Assembly: GCA_034521575.1 (NCBI GenBank)
Contig: JAXHMJ010000005.1
Location: forward strand, 1,488,001 to 1,552,000
DNA from: a candidate division KSB1 bacterium
GTDB taxonomy: Bacteria; Zhuqueibacterota; Zhuqueibacteria; Residuimicrobiales; Krinioviventaceae
Length of the DNA stretch: 64,000 nucleotides
Direction of reading: 5' to 3'
A model generated the notes under the pieces. It had not been told where the DNA came from, did no database searches, and saw nothing but the letters and a program-made list of their open reading frames with translations. Within the stretch, counting starts at the first letter, position 1; each line of letters opens with the position of its first letter. The position numbers and the translations under genes were made by a program. Below, one piece after another: positions 55,864 through 64,000 of the stretch.

Positions 55864-58832
55864 CATTTAACGAATAAACATTTTTTGATATCAGAAAATT
55901 CGTCGGTTTTCAACTGATAAAAATAAACACCGGATGCCAGTTCCTGCGTATCCCAAATGGCGCGGTAGCGTCCGGGCGATTTATAGCTATCGACAAGCGA
56001 TTGTATTTTTCGGCCGGACACATCATACACACACAGCTCTACATCCGAGGCCACGGGAAGTTCATAAGCAATTGTGGTTCTCGGATTGAACGGGTTGGGA
56101 TAATTCTGTCCCATATGAAAAGATTTCGGTAATCCGGCTTTATCATCCACGGAACTGCTACTTTCAACAAGTTGGATACGTGAACTGACACCTTCTTCCG
56201 GTTTGCATATTTTGCCCTTGTCATCAAAAGCCTTGACCGTGATCAGCCAACTGCCCGGACTCACGTTATAGTCGCTCAGATTCCATTCAAATTTAAACTG
56301 CTCCTCTTTGTTGCTGCTTTCACCCATATAATGCCAGCTGAAATAATATTCAACCCGCTCTACATCATCTGACGTCTGAACGGTCAGATTCAACGTGCTG
56401 TCGACCGGCACTGTGATCCCGGCCTGCAAATTTAATGTAACCGTCGGACGCTGATTTGGAATAGTTCCGCCGCTTTGTTCGCCGCATAAATAACCATAAG
56501 CAAAAATAGCCTGACACAAGGTTTGGTGTACGGTCCATTCGCTTCCGGCAATGCTGTTGCGGTTGTAAAAGCGAGCTTCCGCATCCGGAAAATTTGATAT
56601 ATGCGGATAAGCCGTGCTGCGTGAAAAGTCTTCATCTCCAACCCAGCTCCAGCCGTTGCCGATGTTGCCCTGATTGCCCTGCTGCCAGTCACCACTCCTG
56701 TGCATCTCATAGGGTACAAAACCGGGCAAAATAGGATTGGTATACACCATACTGTTATAATCAATCAGTGCCCAGGAATCAATATGAAACGGCTGCGGCT
56801 CCGAATAATCCCCGACGCCGGATATTTTCACCAAATCCATCTGGTTGCCGCCCAGCGTGTAATCACAGGTGCTGTAACAGACATTTAGATATTTCTGTTC
56901 GCCGGTGAATTCATAAGCAGCAGCCGGCAGGAATATTCTGGGCGTGCTGAACGTGCCCAGCATAAACAATATATTTTCATCAACCCCGTAGCGAAAGGCG
57001 CGATTTGCCGCCGTATTCACCATTTCCACATCCGCACGTCGAATCAGGGCATCAATACAGTCCTGCTTGAGGGACAGGTCCAGATTCGGGTGATCATCAG
57101 GGATCATGGCAAACACGGTGGCGGCAAAATGCCAGGGCTGGATATTGAACCACAAGGAAGAATTTCCAAACCGATCGTTGCGGTCCACACTTTGTCTGAA
57201 ATCAGCTTGATACGCACTGTCCGCTGTCAACCGATACAAGGCGGCAGCTGCTTGCATTTTTGCTTGATTCACATCATCCTCAGCATCCAGGCCTTGATTT
57301 TGAGCCCAGTCATAAGCATATATTGCTTCAGCCCGCCAATCCGTGCTGTCTCTGTAAACTGAATCCGGATCAGCAGGTTCAAGACAGCAGGCCAGCCAGC
57401 CGGCGGCGGCCGCGTAACGATAGGTCATTAGCACCATTTCCCCGCCTTTGAGCGCTAGCGGACGTTTGTCCGCCCATGACGGCTTTTCACCGTCACCGGC
57501 ATCCACACCGACATAGCCGGGAACGCCGCCATCCGAATAGCCGTAAGCGATTAAACTGTCTTTGGCGCGTTTATAAAACTTGATCAACCACATCGCTTCA
57601 TCCAGCACATCCGGGAGACCGTTCTCACCCTCACGAATCCAGTCTCCGGCGGCGGATTCCTTATAGGTCTGAGAAATATCTCCATCAGCAAAGTTTTCCG
57701 GCTTTAAATCATACAAGGCCAACAAAGTCATAGGGACGCGATAATGCGAAGGATATCCATCCCAGTCACCGGCGTCATGATACCAGCCCCATACCCCCTT
57801 GATCTGTCCCATAGCAGTAGACGTATCCGGATCACCATGGTCGGACAACTCGGGATAAAAATACATTCGAATACCGTCCTCGGTGCGATGATCTCTCGGA
57901 TAATTGAATCCCGGTTCTATTTCCTGAATAATCCCCTGACGCTGATAAAACATGGCGCGCGTTGTGGCGTAAAATGGCTCACGATAAATATCCCTGTCAA
58001 TTTCAAACGGATACGAACAGCCCATATCCGGAATCGCAACCCGGTAGCGACCCGGCGTATCAAAGTCAGTGAAATCGCATTGCCAGACATCCGTCAAACT
58101 CGAGTTGGCATGTTCAAAGCCTTTTTCCGCATTAAATTCGATTGTTTCTTTAGATTTCCGAAACTGGATAATGCCGGTGAAAACAATTTCATGATCCTCA
58201 GTTCGAATAATGTGAAACGATTTCCCTTCAAATTCGGACAAGTCGAGAGCGCCATTTACATGCGGCGAGTGAGAAAAATCACCCATAAAATTTGACAAAT
58301 AAGCATATTTTGTTGCATCCGGGACATAACCGATTTGATTGACATGTATGGCCGGAGAACGCAATGTCTTATAATCATACGTCAATGTGTAGCGGTTGAC
58401 ATTGGCAGCAAATCCATCCAGGCTGACCGTATATGTGCTTTCTGCATGCATGGGCTGCGGCAACTCTAAATAGACCCAGTGATGCTTGAGATGAGTAGGC
58501 TCATTTTGATCGTAAAGATTATTAAAGTGCACGCCTTTGGCCTTGCGGCCGATCGTGACAGGCTGCATTGTACCAGCCTCTGAATGACCGAATACTTGAT
58601 AGCCCGATGTATCCATAGCCGCCGCGACATCAAGTGCACTATAGTATATTTTATTACCGTTATACCGATCTTCATAGGAAGTGAAATAATCGATATGACC
58701 TTCATCAAATGTGAGCTGTAAAATCTTGTTTGTAACCGGCAAGACACGTACAAGATCTGCGGAAAAAACGGAACTGATAGCAAACATTAAAATCAACACA
58801 GCCAGGCTGAACAGATTGCACACTCTCATCAT
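55863..58832 (-). CDS. GH9 family glycoside hydrolase, type IX secreted
   Basis: A 989-residue protein with a signal peptide ('LFSLAVLILMFAISSVFSA'). An N-terminal Ig-like domain (CelD_N type, 'SPAIHVNQIGYVPDATKYAYLSN', about 157-290) precedes the (alpha/alpha)6 barrel. Barrel features are 'GWYHDAGDWDGYPSHY' with the catalytic Asp pair, 'GENGLPDVLDEAMWLIKFYKRAKD', 'PDAEARFYNRNSIAGSEWTVHQTL' with a candidate acid Glu, and an Ig-like segment after 'PTVTLNLQAG'. It ends with 'NYPNPFNPRTTIAYELP ... SGVYFYQLKT', the type IX sorting domain. GH9 enzymes are mostly endoglucanases; exo-glucosaminidases also exist in this family. An IS element sits 34 bp before its start codon and may have separated it from its promoter. 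Confidence 0.92.
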   Translation of the reverse strand: MMRVCNLFSLAVLILMFAISSVFSADLVRVLPVTNKILQLTFDEGHIDYFTSYEDRYNGNKIYYSALDVAAAMDTSGYQVFGHSEAGTMQPVTIGRKAKGVHFNNLYDQNEPTHLKHHWVYLELPQPMHAESTYTVSLDGFAANVNRYTLTYDYKTLRSPAIHVNQIGYVPDATKYAYLSNFMGDFSHSPHVNGALDLSEFEGKSFHIIRTEDHEIVFTGIIQFRKSKETIEFNAEKGFEHANSSLTDVWQCDFTDFDTPGRYRVAIPDMGCSYPFEIDRDIYREPFYATTRAMFYQRQGIIQEIEPGFNYPRDHRTEDGIRMYFYPELSDHGDPDTSTAMGQIKGVWGWYHDAGDWDGYPSHYRVPMTLLALYDLKPENFADGDISQTYKESAAGDWIREGENGLPDVLDEAMWLIKFYKRAKDSLIAYGYSDGGVPGYVGVDAGDGEKPSWADKRPLALKGGEMVLMTYRYAAAAGWLACCLEPADPDSVYRDSTDWRAEAIYAYDWAQNQGLDAEDDVNQAKMQAAAALYRLTADSAYQADFRQSVDRNDRFGNSSLWFNIQPWHFAATVFAMIPDDHPNLDLSLKQDCIDALIRRADVEMVNTAANRAFRYGVDENILFMLGTFSTPRIFLPAAAYEFTGEQKYLNVCYSTCDYTLGGNQMDLVKISGVGDYSEPQPFHIDSWALIDYNSMVYTNPILPGFVPYEMHRSGDWQQGNQGNIGNGWSWVGDEDFSRSTAYPHISNFPDAEARFYNRNSIAGSEWTVHQTLCQAIFAYGYLCGEQSGGTIPNQRPTVTLNLQAGITVPVDSTLNLTVQTSDDVERVEYYFSWHYMGESSNKEEQFKFEWNLSDYNVSPGSWLITVKAFDDKGKICKPEEGVSSRIQLVESSSSVDDKAGLPKSFHMGQNYPNPFNPRTTIAYELPVASDVELCVYDVSGRKIQSLVDSYKSPGRYRAIWDTQELASGVYFYQLKTDEFSDIKKCLFVK

Positions 58833-58866
58833 AGCTCTTTTTTTCCCTACTTGACTATTTTTTAAA

Positions 58867-58871
58867 TCTAA
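58867..58871. repeat. Target site duplication TCTAA (left copy)
   Basis: TCTAA at 58867-58871 abuts the left end of the IS element; the identical right copy is at 60598-60602. This duplication is expected from transposition and shows the element boundaries. Confidence 0.85.
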
Positions 58872-60597
58872 CCTAAATTGATCGATTTATAAGGGCACCA
58901 AATAAAACCGGCGCAAAATGTTGCCGGTGCCGTCTTTTTCTATTTGTTTTCATCTGAAATAACTTCTTATTACGCAATCAACCTTGCTTTTTGAACTGAT
59001 TTTTCATTAAAGTCAGAGAATTATCAGTGTAACGGCATACTTCTCCCATTGTTTAGCTCTTTAATACGATTAATTTTTATTATGTTTTACGTCACAAATG
59101 CGGGTTCATACTCCTCAATGAATGACCATAATTTTAAAATCTTCAGGGAATCATAGACTGTCTGTGTTACCCTTAGTATAATTTTTCCGCCTGTTGTCAC
59201 AATTTTGGCTGCAAAATCAATCATGATCCGACGAAAGGTATTGGGGTAAGCGGTAACTGGTACTGCTTCACAGGGGATGTCCCTTTTATATGCTTCAAAA
59301 AGAAAATGGCTGATGATCATCAAATAGTAAAAAACTCTATTCATACCGAAACGCTTAAATGGTAACTGTTCTCTTCCAGCAAATTCTTTCTGTGATCGGT
59401 GTACTAATTCAGCTCTACCTCGACTGTGGTTTAACTCGATAATCTTTTCGGCCTTGAGATAATTGCCACTACCAGCATTGATTAGTTTTTCATCCAGCTC
59501 ACTGTTTCGGCCTATATTGGTATAGATTACTGAATCCGGTTGTGCAAAATCAAATAAGAGTTGACCATTTTCCTCAGCTTTCTGAGAGGTAAAAATACAA
59601 CGGCGAAATGTCTTCCATGATTTGAGGCGATTAGCAAATTCGACAAAAGTCCATGTCTGTCTATAAGAACGAAAAGCATCATAACTAAGATTGTTAACAT
59701 ATTGTTTAATATCGTTATATATTTTCCCGGCACAAACATAATGAATACCAAGGCGTTGTTCAAAGAACCGAAAGTTCTGGTCATCCATAAAACCACTGTC
59801 TGTTAGCAGAATGATTGGAACATCTTTATAGCGACGTCGAATAGCTTTGACCAGACGCCCCACTGACTTTATAAAGTCGCTGCCATGATTACAATGAACA
59901 TCTCCGGCTCGGAACAGCGCATCAACAACATAAGGCCCCCAACTAATTTGCATAGGCTGGAATCCTTTTTTATTTTTATAGGTCACATTTGAGCCTTCAC
60001 GCTTTTTAGCGCCGTCATTGTCGAAAACTACGCTGTCACCAAAAAGAATAACTTCTTTGGGTTGTTCAATAATAAGTCGCCAAATAAACATCTCCAACAA
60101 AAGAGACCGAAATATCATTTGCCCAACAAAACTGAACTTGCGAAACATCCTTTTGATTTGATGGGATGTTGCCATTTGTTCCGGGCGATTTTCGAGCACG
60201 GCAGCATAGGCTTCATCGTTTTTTCGACGATCAAAAGAACAGATTGACATATCCGTACCATCAATAAACCAAGCAAAAAGCTGTTTGACAAACTGACGGT
60301 ATCCCAGTCCTTTAGAAGAGCCTTTTAAAAAGCTAAAAACGTTTTCAAATAGAGAATAGAATCGAATTTGGTCAATATATCTAAGAAAAAACAACAGACC
60401 ACCACGACCGCTAATTTTATCTTTTGTGATCTCAATTTTTGATATTTTAGGTTGCGTTGTATCGGTTTTTTTCTGCATATTATGGCTACCTTTTGGGTTT
60501 TGTTGTTATTCTTTTTATTGGTTACACAACTAAAATAATAACAAACTATTATAAACCCAAAAGGTTTTTTATTTTTTTAAAAACCGCTCAATTTAGG
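58872..60597 (-). mobile_element. Complete IS1380-family-like insertion sequence, 1726 bp
   Basis: The ends are imperfect terminal inverted repeats: left CCTAAATTGATCGATTTA reads against right (reverse complement) CCTAAATTGAGCGGTTTT, with 10 identical outermost bases and the same spacing beyond. TCTAA flanks both sides as a 5-bp target duplication. One full transposase gene lies inside on the minus strand, and a hairpin ACCGGC (58907-58912) / GCCGGT (58923-58928) with TTTTATTT on the minus strand may terminate it. Intact ends, gene and duplication all indicate a recent insertion. Confidence 0.9.
59087..60478 (-). CDS. IS1380-family-like DDE transposase
   Basis: A 463-residue transposase of the IS4-related DDE group. 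The acidic active-site residues fit 'VILFGDSVVFDND' (first Asp), 'IILLTDSGFMDD' (second Asp) and Glu in 'HRSQKEFAGREQLPF' (third); 'SRGRAELVHRSQKEF' is the conserved YREK-like region of IS1380 members. The N terminus has 'FAWFIDGTDMSICSFD', also family typical. The gene is intact, with no frame breaks, unlike several chromosomal genes around it. Confidence 0.9.
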   Translation of the reverse strand: MQKKTDTTQPKISKIEITKDKISGRGGLLFFLRYIDQIRFYSLFENVFSFLKGSSKGLGYRQFVKQLFAWFIDGTDMSICSFDRRKNDEAYAAVLENRPEQMATSHQIKRMFRKFSFVGQMIFRSLLLEMFIWRLIIEQPKEVILFGDSVVFDNDGAKKREGSNVTYKNKKGFQPMQISWGPYVVDALFRAGDVHCNHGSDFIKSVGRLVKAIRRRYKDVPIILLTDSGFMDDQNFRFFEQRLGIHYVCAGKIYNDIKQYVNNLSYDAFRSYRQTWTFVEFANRLKSWKTFRRCIFTSQKAEENGQLLFDFAQPDSVIYTNIGRNSELDEKLINAGSGNYLKAEKIIELNHSRGRAELVHRSQKEFAGREQLPFKRFGMNRVFYYLMIISHFLFEAYKRDIPCEAVPVTAYPNTFRRIMIDFAAKIVTTGGKIILRVTQTVYDSLKILKLWSFIEEYEPAFVT

Positions 60598-60602
60598 TCT
60601 AA
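60598..60602. repeat. Target site duplication TCTAA (right copy)
   Basis: Right-hand copy of the TCTAA duplication flanking the IS element. Fusing it with the left copy rebuilds the pre-insertion sequence between the tagaturonate epimerase gene and the GH9 gene. Confidence 0.85.
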
Positions 60603-60705
60603 GTTATTTTACGAAAAACATTTCGAAAATCAAAAGCATTCCAAATGTCCATTGATGTTGTGTCAAACAGATGTTATTTCCTGCAGTTTTGATGACAGCA
60701 AGGTT

Positions 60706-61953
60706 CTATTCAGCCGGAAAAACGGCCCGAATATGACGTTTTAGCAGATTCTCGGTTACATGCCGGGAAATCACAGTTTTATAGGTCTGCAGCGCATCCA
60801 GATATTGATCTCCCATTTCCGCCGCAATTTTATAAGCGACATGCAAAAGCTGCCTCACATCCGGCTGATAATTGGCATGCTGCTGATTGTGCCGAAGTGC
60901 TGTTGCAAATGTTTCAGAGTCCCATTCTGATACCTGACCGGGACTGGGCAACTTGTCGAAATGAATATCAATGACTTTTGCATAGGGTTTGGCCAGTTCA
61001 TCGTAGCGTTGATAGGCTTGAGTGTAAACCTCGATAGCCAGTTTCAACCCATCACCTCCGGCTTCCGCGAGCCCAATCAACTCTTCCAGCCAGGTCGTGC
61101 CGGCGGTTTTTAGATGCAATCCGGCATTAAACCGCTGCAGGGCCTCACGAATCGGAGTGTAAATGGCAAATTTATCGCTGCCTGAATGAACACTCAGCTT
61201 TAAATTATCCGGTAAATCAAATGCCACAACAGCAAGACGGATTACCGCCAGGTCCTGTTCAAACTCGGTTTTGAACTGCTGTACGTCTCCCACATAATCC
61301 ACACCTTTATTAAAACGGCCGGAAAACCGCGGAGCCAGTGTTTGAACCGGAATCCCCTCATCCGCTATTGCAGCCAGTATAAGAAAAAGTTCCGCCGGTG
61401 TCTGCGCAGAGGCGGTCTCGTCCATAGAGACTTCAATGACAAATGAATCTCTGGACTTTTCCTGAATATGACGGTAAATTCGTCCTGCTTGTTTTACAGC
61501 GTACAGGAACGTTTGCGCAGCCCGTTCAAGAGCGTCCTTGGTGATTTTCAGCCGGGTTCCGAGGACCGGCAAAGTCAGTTCCCCTATCAGGTTCGAGTGT
61601 TGATCCACAAACGCACGTATTTCGTCCTCGCCAGCAGATTCACCGATTTGATCGGCCACGTCCAGCGTAAAGAAATCACTTGCCTTGATAAATTCATCCA
61701 CGGTATCCAGCCCGATATGATCGGCATCCACATAATAGCTATCGTTCCAGTTCATATCATTTACAGCGGTATCCGCTTCCTGGCGAACCTGATCCGGATG
61801 GGTACCCACAATCTGGTGTTCGCGGTGTGACTTGTTCCAAACCGGCACCACCGAAATCCCCATTTCCCGCGCACGTAACATCGCAGTAAGCTGCGCCGAT
61901 CCTTCCCGGCCAAACCGGTCTCCAATTCCCATCGAATATTTTTCAATTTTCAA
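60706..61953 (-). CDS. uxaE: Tagaturonate/fructuronate epimerase
   Basis: A 415-residue protein of the UxaE family, which interconverts D-tagaturonate and D-fructuronate and so links galacturonate to glucuronate catabolism. 'LKIEKYSMGIGDRFGREG', 'VVPVWNKSHREHQIVGT', 'YYVDADHIGLDTVDEFIKASDFFTLDVAD', 'SVHSGSDKFAIY' and 'LHLKTAGTTWLEEL' are the conserved blocks, with the His/Asp metal ligands in 'DADHIG'. The start is a TTG at 61953 behind AAAGGAGA; an ATG at 61968 in frame would place the ribosome site inside the gene. It lies 15 bp after the LacI regulator and is probably in the same operon. Confidence 0.88.
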   Translation of the reverse strand: MKIEKYSMGIGDRFGREGSAQLTAMLRAREMGISVVPVWNKSHREHQIVGTHPDQVRQEADTAVNDMNWNDSYYVDADHIGLDTVDEFIKASDFFTLDVADQIGESAGEDEIRAFVDQHSNLIGELTLPVLGTRLKITKDALERAAQTFLYAVKQAGRIYRHIQEKSRDSFVIEVSMDETASAQTPAELFLILAAIADEGIPVQTLAPRFSGRFNKGVDYVGDVQQFKTEFEQDLAVIRLAVVAFDLPDNLKLSVHSGSDKFAIYTPIREALQRFNAGLHLKTAGTTWLEELIGLAEAGGDGLKLAIEVYTQAYQRYDELAKPYAKVIDIHFDKLPSPGQVSEWDSETFATALRHNQQHANYQPDVRQLLHVAYKIAAEMGDQYLDALQTYKTVISRHVTENLLKRHIRAVFPAE

Positions 61954-61968
61954 GACATCTCCTTTCAT

Positions 61969-62979
61969 TTATTGTATAGATTTCACTGAAGCCCGTTCTA
62001 CGAGTTTCGCCTCAACCACATACCGCTGTTGTATCTCAGACGAAGCATCGAAAGAATCGAACAATACTTGCGCTGCTGTTGTGCCAATCTTGAATGCAGG
62101 GACTTCAACCGAGGTCAGGGGCACCCGCATAGAATTGCAGAACTTTATATTATCAAATCCTACAATTGATAGGTCATCGGGAATTTTTATATTGTGTTCC
62201 ACAAGGGCATTTGACAATCCCACCGCCACCATATCATTGAAACACAAGGCGGCTGTATAGGGTACAGGCTGATTGAAAATTCGTTTCCCGACTTTATACC
62301 CCTCCTCAATTGTGGATCCGGTGGGAATAACATCCTCCGACTGCCATTCGGTTCTCGCTTCCTCAAGCGCCTGTTTATACCCCTTTATACGTTCAGCCGC
62401 GTTGATTGAATGATCAGGGCCGGAAAGAAATACAATACGTGAATGTCCTTTGCCCAGCAAATAGTTTACAGCCTGATAGGCGGCTTTGCGGTTATCAATC
62501 CCCACGGATGGAACACCGCTCAAGCCAATATCATTCAGGAGAACCACAGGATAACCATCGTTATGAATATCCAGAATCAATTCGTTATTGACATCATCCC
62601 CAAATAACGGAGATATGATGATCCCTTCCACCTGTTGGCGCACCAAAGCATCAATGCTTTCACTCTGATGCACGGAGGACAGTTCTGAACTGCCCAACAG
62701 TACCGTATAATTCCTTTCAGAGCATATCTGATACACGCCGCGCATCAGCTTGGCAAAAAACGGATTGTCAATTTCTTTAATCACCAAACCAATGGTTTGG
62801 GTTTTATGAGTGAACAAAGAACGGGCAAGCTGACTGGGTTTGTAATTGTATTTTTTCACCAAATCCATGATGCGCTTGCGGGTCGGCTCTGATATCCCCG
62901 GTCGGTTGTTCAACACCGCGGATACCGTGGCTTTGGAACAGTTGCCCATACGGGCAATATCATTGATGGTAATCGGCAC
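61969..62979 (-). CDS. LacI-family transcriptional regulator
   Basis: About 336 residues. The N-terminal helix-turn-helix 'ITINDIARMGNCSKATVSAVLNNRPGIS' and hinge 'YNYKPSQLARSLFT' are canonical LacI/GalR. The C-terminal part is the periplasmic-binding-like sensor ('TIGLVIKEIDNPFFAKLMRGV', 'VEGIIISPLFG', 'GHSRIVFLSG', 'PDDLSIVGFDN'). GTG at 62979 is chosen because AGGAG lies 8 bp upstream. It precedes uxaE in the same direction, so it may sense a uronate or oligouronate and control that gene. Confidence 0.9.
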   Translation of the reverse strand: MPITINDIARMGNCSKATVSAVLNNRPGISEPTRKRIMDLVKKYNYKPSQLARSLFTHKTQTIGLVIKEIDNPFFAKLMRGVYQICSERNYTVLLGSSELSSVHQSESIDALVRQQVEGIIISPLFGDDVNNELILDIHNDGYPVVLLNDIGLSGVPSVGIDNRKAAYQAVNYLLGKGHSRIVFLSGPDHSINAAERIKGYKQALEEARTEWQSEDVIPTGSTIEEGYKVGKRIFNQPVPYTAALCFNDMVAVGLSNALVEHNIKIPDDLSIVGFDNIKFCNSMRVPLTSVEVPAFKIGTTAAQVLFDSFDASSEIQQRYVVEAKLVERASVKSIQ

Positions 62980-63091
62980 TTTCACACTCCTCCGGCTTGT
63001 GTGAAACAGAATGATTGACAAGAACAGTGATTTGCACAACAAATCAACAGAAAATCGGCTCGGATTACAACAGGAATCTGGTCGTTACAAT

Positions 63092-63109
63092 AATTGAACC
63101 GGTTTAATT
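63092..63109. promoter_or_regulatory. Candidate LacI-family operator
   Basis: AATTGAACCGGTTTAATT is an 18-bp palindrome with one imperfect base pair, centred on CCGG between 63100 and 63101. It has the central-CG, AA-flanked form typical of LacI/GalR operators and lies about 110-130 bp before the regulator start. Autoregulation is inferred. Confidence 0.6.
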
Positions 63110-63300
63110 ATAACAGATTTTTCTGACAATGTCAAGGATAAAGCAGGTTTTCTTTTGGAGTACAATAAAAAATCTGGTCTATATGGAAATGCATACACAA
63201 CTAAATCCGCGAATCGTTTTGAGGCTATTTTCCATTTGCACCAAAAGCGGAAAGGTCAATCTGAAATACAAGGAACAACTGACCTGTTTTTCTGCAAGTT

Positions 63301-63645
63301 CTAAAAATTCATTTTTACACGTTGACTGCGCTGGACCACAGTTCCAGTCAGCATCAATAGAACCAGAACCAGACCGAAAAAGGCATTTGTCACAGGCAGC
63401 AGGCGTACTATAAGCACGAAATAAACTGTACATATTGCGTTCGCGGCAATACAGAGCGATAGAATCAAATTGCCTGCTGATCTGGATGCCAAATTGAATA
63501 ATCCGAGAAAGATCAAACATAAACCGGTTCCTGCGAACCAGAGCGCATCCAAATTTATCGCATCATAAAGGACAAGGGTCATAGCAGTATGAACAATGCC
63601 CAATACAATAAAAACTAAAGTCGCTATCACATGCATACGCACCAT
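63301..63645 (-). CDS. Small four-helix membrane protein
   Basis: A 114-residue, very hydrophobic protein with about four membrane helices ('VIATLVFIVLGIVHTAMTLVL', 'LWFAGTGLCLIFLGLFNL', 'LILSLCIAANAICTVYFVLIV', 'AFFGLVLVLLMLTGTVV'). AGGA lies 8 bp before the ATG. No family was recognised with certainty. It follows the gene at the right edge. Confidence 0.6.
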   Translation of the reverse strand: MVRMHVIATLVFIVLGIVHTAMTLVLYDAINLDALWFAGTGLCLIFLGLFNLASRSAGNLILSLCIAANAICTVYFVLIVRLLPVTNAFFGLVLVLLMLTGTVVQRSQRVKMNF

Positions 63646-63668
63646 AGATATTATCCTGTTAACTGGTT

Positions 63669-64000
63669 TTATTGTTCCTTTAGTAATTTTTTATATTCCC
63701 GGAGCGTCTTTTTGTCAATCGGCTTGGGCTGAGAAAATATCCCCTCTTTTTTCTCAATCATGTCGCCTTTTTCGATCAGATTCCATACCATAACTTTAGC
63801 CCGAATGAATCGAGTGATTCGAGCGCCTTCTGGTGTTTGAATCACTACTCGCCTCATCATGCTCCCTTCCGCACCAAACCAGGCAGACAGCCAGTCTGCC
63901 TGAATTGTCTGCACGGTTCCTTTGTAGGGTTTTATACTCACAAAACCTCTATAGCAGGATAAACCAAGCACATACAGTAGCAGAGAAAAAAACAACAGGC
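63669..64000 (-). CDS. Membrane-anchored small protein, cut by the window edge
   Basis: The frame is open to base 64000, so the true start is outside the window. What remains is a hydrophobic N-terminal segment ('FFSLLLYVLGLSCYRGF') and a soluble beta-rich part ('YKGTVQTIQADWLSAWFG', 'RRVVIQTPEGARITRFI') with a Lys-rich end. No family was recognised. Confidence 0.5.
   Translation of the reverse strand, partial: LLFFSLLLYVLGLSCYRGFVSIKPYKGTVQTIQADWLSAWFGAEGSMMRRVVIQTPEGARITRFIRAKVMVWNLIEKGDMIEKKEGIFSQPKPIDKKTLREYKKLLKEQ

Noticed and set aside
58907-58928. ACCGGC/GCCGGT hairpin first read as terminator for a chromosomal gene.
   Set aside because: Finding the IS ends at 58872 and 60597 puts it inside the element, downstream of the transposase.

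Overview
The window reads as chromosomal DNA of a Gram-negative bacterium of the FCB superphylum. Three large secreted proteins (ending at 37067, 37091 and 55863) close with the 'N-x-P-N-P-F-N-P ... SGVYFYKL' type IX secretion sorting domain typical of Calditrichota, KSB1, Ignavibacteria and relatives. There is also a TonB-dependent receptor, many signal peptides and lipoproteins, and an outer-membrane Wzi-like protein. No rRNA, tRNA or CRISPR array was seen, so the phylum assignment is an inference.

Layout. 1-4466: an operon of secreted hydrolases (GH92 mannosidase cut by the window edge, nucleoside hydrolase, unassigned TIM-barrel-like glycosidase). 4611-5358: a VapBC-type toxin-antitoxin pair with a helically phased repeat in its promoter. 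5692-10110: a broken DUF2283 gene, a small membrane protein, a lipoprotein alginate-lyase-fold enzyme, a frame-broken NUDIX gene and a frame-broken GH29 fucosidase. 10456-17826: nitrilase-fold amidase, CPBP protease, complete GH92, beta-propeller-like lipoprotein, SGNH hydrolase, YCII protein and a small membrane protein. 17958-27444: acyl-CoA ligase, TonB receptor, aldo/keto reductase, a homologue of the queuosine-tRNA mannosyltransferase, an MgtC/DUF4010 membrane protein and a DUF4097 protein. 27662-37067: polyprenyl diphosphate synthase, UDP-xylose synthase-type epimerase and a giant SGNH/FG-GAP/ASPIC/Big-repeat type IX protein. 37091-41777: paired secreted proteins (type IX domain and dockerin-like end), a VWA protein and a DUF1893 protein. 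41857-49613: MFS transporter and coupled methyltransferase, then a Wzi-like protein and a tightly overlapping operon of two processive glycosyltransferases, a DUF3108 protein and a radical SAM enzyme. 49670-55744: SWIM-SNF2 helicase, a small unknown, purC and UDP-glucose dehydrogenase. 55863-64000: secreted GH9 enzyme, a complete IS1380-like element just upstream of it, tagaturonate epimerase, a LacI regulator with a candidate operator, and two small membrane proteins.

How it fits together. Several genes point to degradation of mannose-, fucose- and uronate-containing glycans: GH92 twice, GH29, GH9, the alginate-lyase-fold enzyme, SGNH hydrolases and UxaE under a LacI regulator. A second theme is building cell-surface glycans: UDP-glucose dehydrogenase plus UDP-xylose synthase, polyprenyl carrier synthesis, Wzi, and two QxxRW glycosyltransferases.

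Caution. At least eight genes are disrupted by small indels although both halves remain well conserved, and most of the shifts are of the '+1' type. I annotate these as pseudogene entries spanning the whole gene. The likeliest explanation is consensus error in the assembly, with recent gene decay as the alternative.
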